64,000 nucleotides of DNA from Gossypium raimondii (Eukaryota; Streptophyta; Magnoliopsida; Malvales; Malvaceae). The DNA is taken from assembly GCF_025698545.1 (NCBI RefSeq), contig NC_068569.1, forward strand, positions 22,072,001-22,136,000, read 5' to 3'. The notes below the pieces were generated by a model that saw only the letters and a list, made by a program, of their open reading frames with translations, made no database searches and was not told the origin of the DNA. Both the position numbers and the translations under genes were made by a program. Positions 61,228-64,000 of the stretch are shown in pieces. Each line of letters begins with the position of its first letter. The first letter of the stretch is position 1.

Positions 61228-64000
61228 TGTAACACCCCAAACTCGGCCCAGACATTATGGCCGGATGTAGTGATGTCACATGATAGGGTGTTTGAAAATC
61301 GTGTCATCGCGTTAAAACCATTTCCATTGAATTCATTATCTTAATATCTTATTAGTTTTAAAATTGTGTTGCTCATTTAATCGATAGTTTCAAAGCGTAA
61401 TTAGTTTGCAGAAGCTTTTAAAACAGATTAAACAATCGTGCATTTAGGAAAAATATTTGTTTTTTTTTTAAAACCGAGGTTTCCTATTACTAACAGTTGT
61501 AATCTATAAGGTAAAGATAATTAAAACCCAAAACCAAAGTCCGAAAGTCCAATTACAACCCCAAAACTTAGCCAGTAAAAATAGAATAGAAATAAAATCA
61601 ATTATCGTAAATATGAGTTAAAAACCATGAAAGTCCAAAACCGTGGTCACAGCCAAGTCCTCCGCCGCATCGATCCGTCTAGATCTGGGGATTTCATGTG
61701 CACATTTAAACGAAAGGAGTGAGTTTACGAAAACTCAGTGTGTAATCTCACAAAAAACAAACAACAGTAAATCGCAGTGCACAGTTAAAGCAATCTTAGG
61801 CTTAAGCCCTTTTTCAATGTCAGTAACAGTTTGGGTCTTAGCCCATCTCAGTACAGTATCAAATATGCAGTAGGGCCTTAACCTATCACAATATCAGTAG
61901 CAGTCATGCAGTATTCAGTAACAAAGTCCTACCCAACCAGCCTCTACACACCATTTCCATCCAACCCTACACTTCATGTGGGGATCAAATCAACCCACCC
62001 ATCCCTGCACTCCAGGTAGTACCGAATGCGGCATAAAACAGTAATTTACAGCTGAGCTGCCAGTATGTTAGGCTTAAGAGCCTTTCAATACACTTCCTCC
62101 AAATATAATTAACCCAACCCTATGCAATGCAACATACAAGTCATGACATGCTATCTCAGGACATCAGTACATATAACCAATTCAGTATACAAGCATACTA
62201 TCATCATGCTCAACACATATATAAATCAAATAGTCGGTTCGTATAATTAGGGGTCTAAGTGATGCTTACCGACCCTACAGTAGGTTCACAGTCGACTTGG
62301 GCGACCCGTGCAACCTTAGCAATCAATTTAGTGAAAAATAGCTCACACACCCATGAGGTCTGCCCATGTGGGCCCACACACCCGTGTTGTCCACTTGAAC
62401 CAAATTGGCATTGGCTGCATGGTCCATTTTTAATGTAACTCGTGCTAGCTAAATATTCATATATGTTTTCACTATTTACTTATATGTTCCTTCAAAGTTG
62501 TCTACTTGAGTCATTGTTACTAAATCATTTATATCTTGAGCTACAGAATTCCAAATTAAAGTTTGCTTGATGTTTTTGAAACAAGACTCAAATACTTTCT
62601 ACCATAAAATTTTCAGAATTTTTGGTTTAGCCAATAAGTACAGTAAAATCCTCAATCTTACCCCTATTCTGCTGTTTGACAACTTCGACCTTTATTTGCT
62701 AAAAATTAATTATCTCTTAGTAAAAAATTTGGATGATGTACCATTTGTTTCTATTGAAAATAGACTCATTATTAATTTAAACTTGTAAATTTTAACCCCT
62801 AATTATTTTTCTCCAATTTTTTTATGATTTTCCAAAGTCAAAACAGGGGAACCCAAATTCATTCTGACCTTGACTTACAAAACTTATTATATCTCACGAT
62901 TTACAATTCCATTACTTACACTGTTTCTTCTATGAGAAACTAGACACAATAAGCTTTAATTCTGTATTTTTTAATCCTCTAACTAGATTTCCACAATTTA
63001 TGGTGATTTTTCAAAGTTAGCCTACTGCTGCTGTCCAAACAGCAAGCAATTTTAGCTTTTCGCCGAATCACATTTTTTGCGTTTCGGGTAAACACCTGAT
63101 TCCGGTTTGATGTGTAGACACTCCCAAGACACTCAGAACCTAGAATTGACATTCCCAAACACAGAGTCAGATTTTAAACGAGTTTTTAAAATGCGAATAC
63201 GAACGACCATAGCGTTAATCAAGCGGCCAATGCTTACCCCAACACCCTTAGTGATTTTAATTAGGAGGTGACACGAGGAAGACTCCGTTCTTCTCGATTC
63301 TCTGCTGTCCAAAATAAAAAATCACAACGTTTAGTTTGTAATCAAATGCCAAAACTACAATAACTTAAGTCACTTACCAAACGGGGAAAAATGTAGCGAT
63401 CAAACAGAATCACGAACAAGAAGACACGTCTTGGTCAAAATAATAAAAGGAAGAAAAAGGTATTTGCTAACACAAAAAAGAAAGAAAAATGGCAGAGGAG
63501 AATTTGGCAGGGAGAATGGAAGGGAAAACATGCAGATTTTTTTTTGGAAAAAATAAAAAGAAAAGACTGACAGAATATCCAATAACCACCCTTAATCCCT
63601 TATTTTTCTCCTAAAAACAGTCCACCACACTCTATCTATCTCTCAAACTCCCCAAAAATCGTCCACCACATTCTCTCAACAACCGAATTCAAACTTCACT
63701 CAAACACTTTAGTATTTTACTTCCCTTCAAACTCTCACACGGCACAGATAACAAAAAAATAACTCCCTTGCATGCCCAAGGATTCAAACTCAAGACCACC
63801 AGTATATTGGCACTCCATCTAACCACCAAACCAGCAAGCCCATTCTATTTTATTCTTATAACCAAATAAATACAAGCCTACTGAACAATAGTGAGACTTT
63901 ATACAAAAAAATCCCAAAATTTCACCAAAGGCATGGCTTGAACTTGAGACATCATACACATACCTGGAACACTTAACCATTGAAGCAGACAGATATTTGT
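61228..64000 (-). mobile_element. Large LTR inserted into the gag, running off the window
   Basis: A sharp change of content occurs at 61228, where TGTAACACCCCAAACTCGG begins. Read on the minus strand this is an LTR end ...GGGTGTTACA, like the right end of the solo LTR at 35237-38702. The inside has the same sort of landmarks in reverse (CACACCCGTG, CCCATGTGGGCC near 62345-62385; AAAACTCAGTGTG near 61731). No coding domain is seen. No convincing second end is found before 64000, so the element is taken as cut by the window edge. 'gattt' at 61223 and at 63535 could be a target duplication, but may be chance. Confidence 0.6.

Noticed and set aside
61223..63539. Complete solo LTR bounded by 'gattt' duplications at 61223 and 63535
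   Set aside because: The right end would read ...CATGCA, which does not pair with TGTAACACC, and the LTR-like content seems to go on to the window edge; likely chance.
1..64000. A new defence, toxin or clustered biosynthetic system
   Set aside because: The genes are ordinary dispersed plant genes of unrelated families separated by repeats; nothing suggests a functional cluster.

Overview
The window is nuclear DNA of a flowering plant. It is AT-rich, its genes carry many GT-AG introns, and every confidently named protein is a plant family member. Protein sequence and repeat style suggest a Malvaceae genome, most likely cotton (Gossypium). That is inference: no species marker is visible and no search was run.

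Layout. Bases 1-3485 hold no gene. 3486-6923 (+) is a five-exon gene for an uncharacterised 783-aa protein. 7825-13992 (-) is a ten-exon RanBPM-type SPRY/LisH/CTLH gene, including one GC-AG intron. 13993-18304 holds an inverted-repeat element, a LINE RNase H remnant, a broken Copia pol fragment and dispersed repeats. 18305-32217 (+) is a twenty-exon VPS52 gene with a hAT-like miniature element in an intron. 33918-34511 (-) is an intronless pectin methylesterase/invertase inhibitor gene. 34512-40012 carries a 3.47-kb solo LTR and a long-TIR transposon. 40013-42882 (-) is a five-exon RING plus DUF1232 membrane E3 ligase gene. 43075-45060 is repeats. 45339-48567 (-) is an eight-coding-exon AGL11/SEEDSTICK MADS-box gene with a probable leader intron upstream. 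From about 51,300 to the end the sequence is almost entirely nested retrotransposon debris: a Copia LTR and gag split by a solo LTR, then an Athila-like LTR, primer-binding site and broken gag, itself interrupted by another LTR that probably leaves the window.

The genes are independent plant transcription units, not a pathway cluster. They cover ubiquitin ligation (RanBPM, RING-DUF1232), retrograde vesicle tethering (VPS52), wall enzyme inhibition (PMEI) and ovule/seed identity (AGL11). Exon borders were set by hand from splice sites, reading-frame continuity and family similarity; each joined frame stays open. I saw no CRISPR array, operon, rRNA or tRNA. The most unusual things are the uncharacterised first gene, the GC-AG intron, the 4-base terminal coding exon of AGL11, and the datable nesting of transposable elements.
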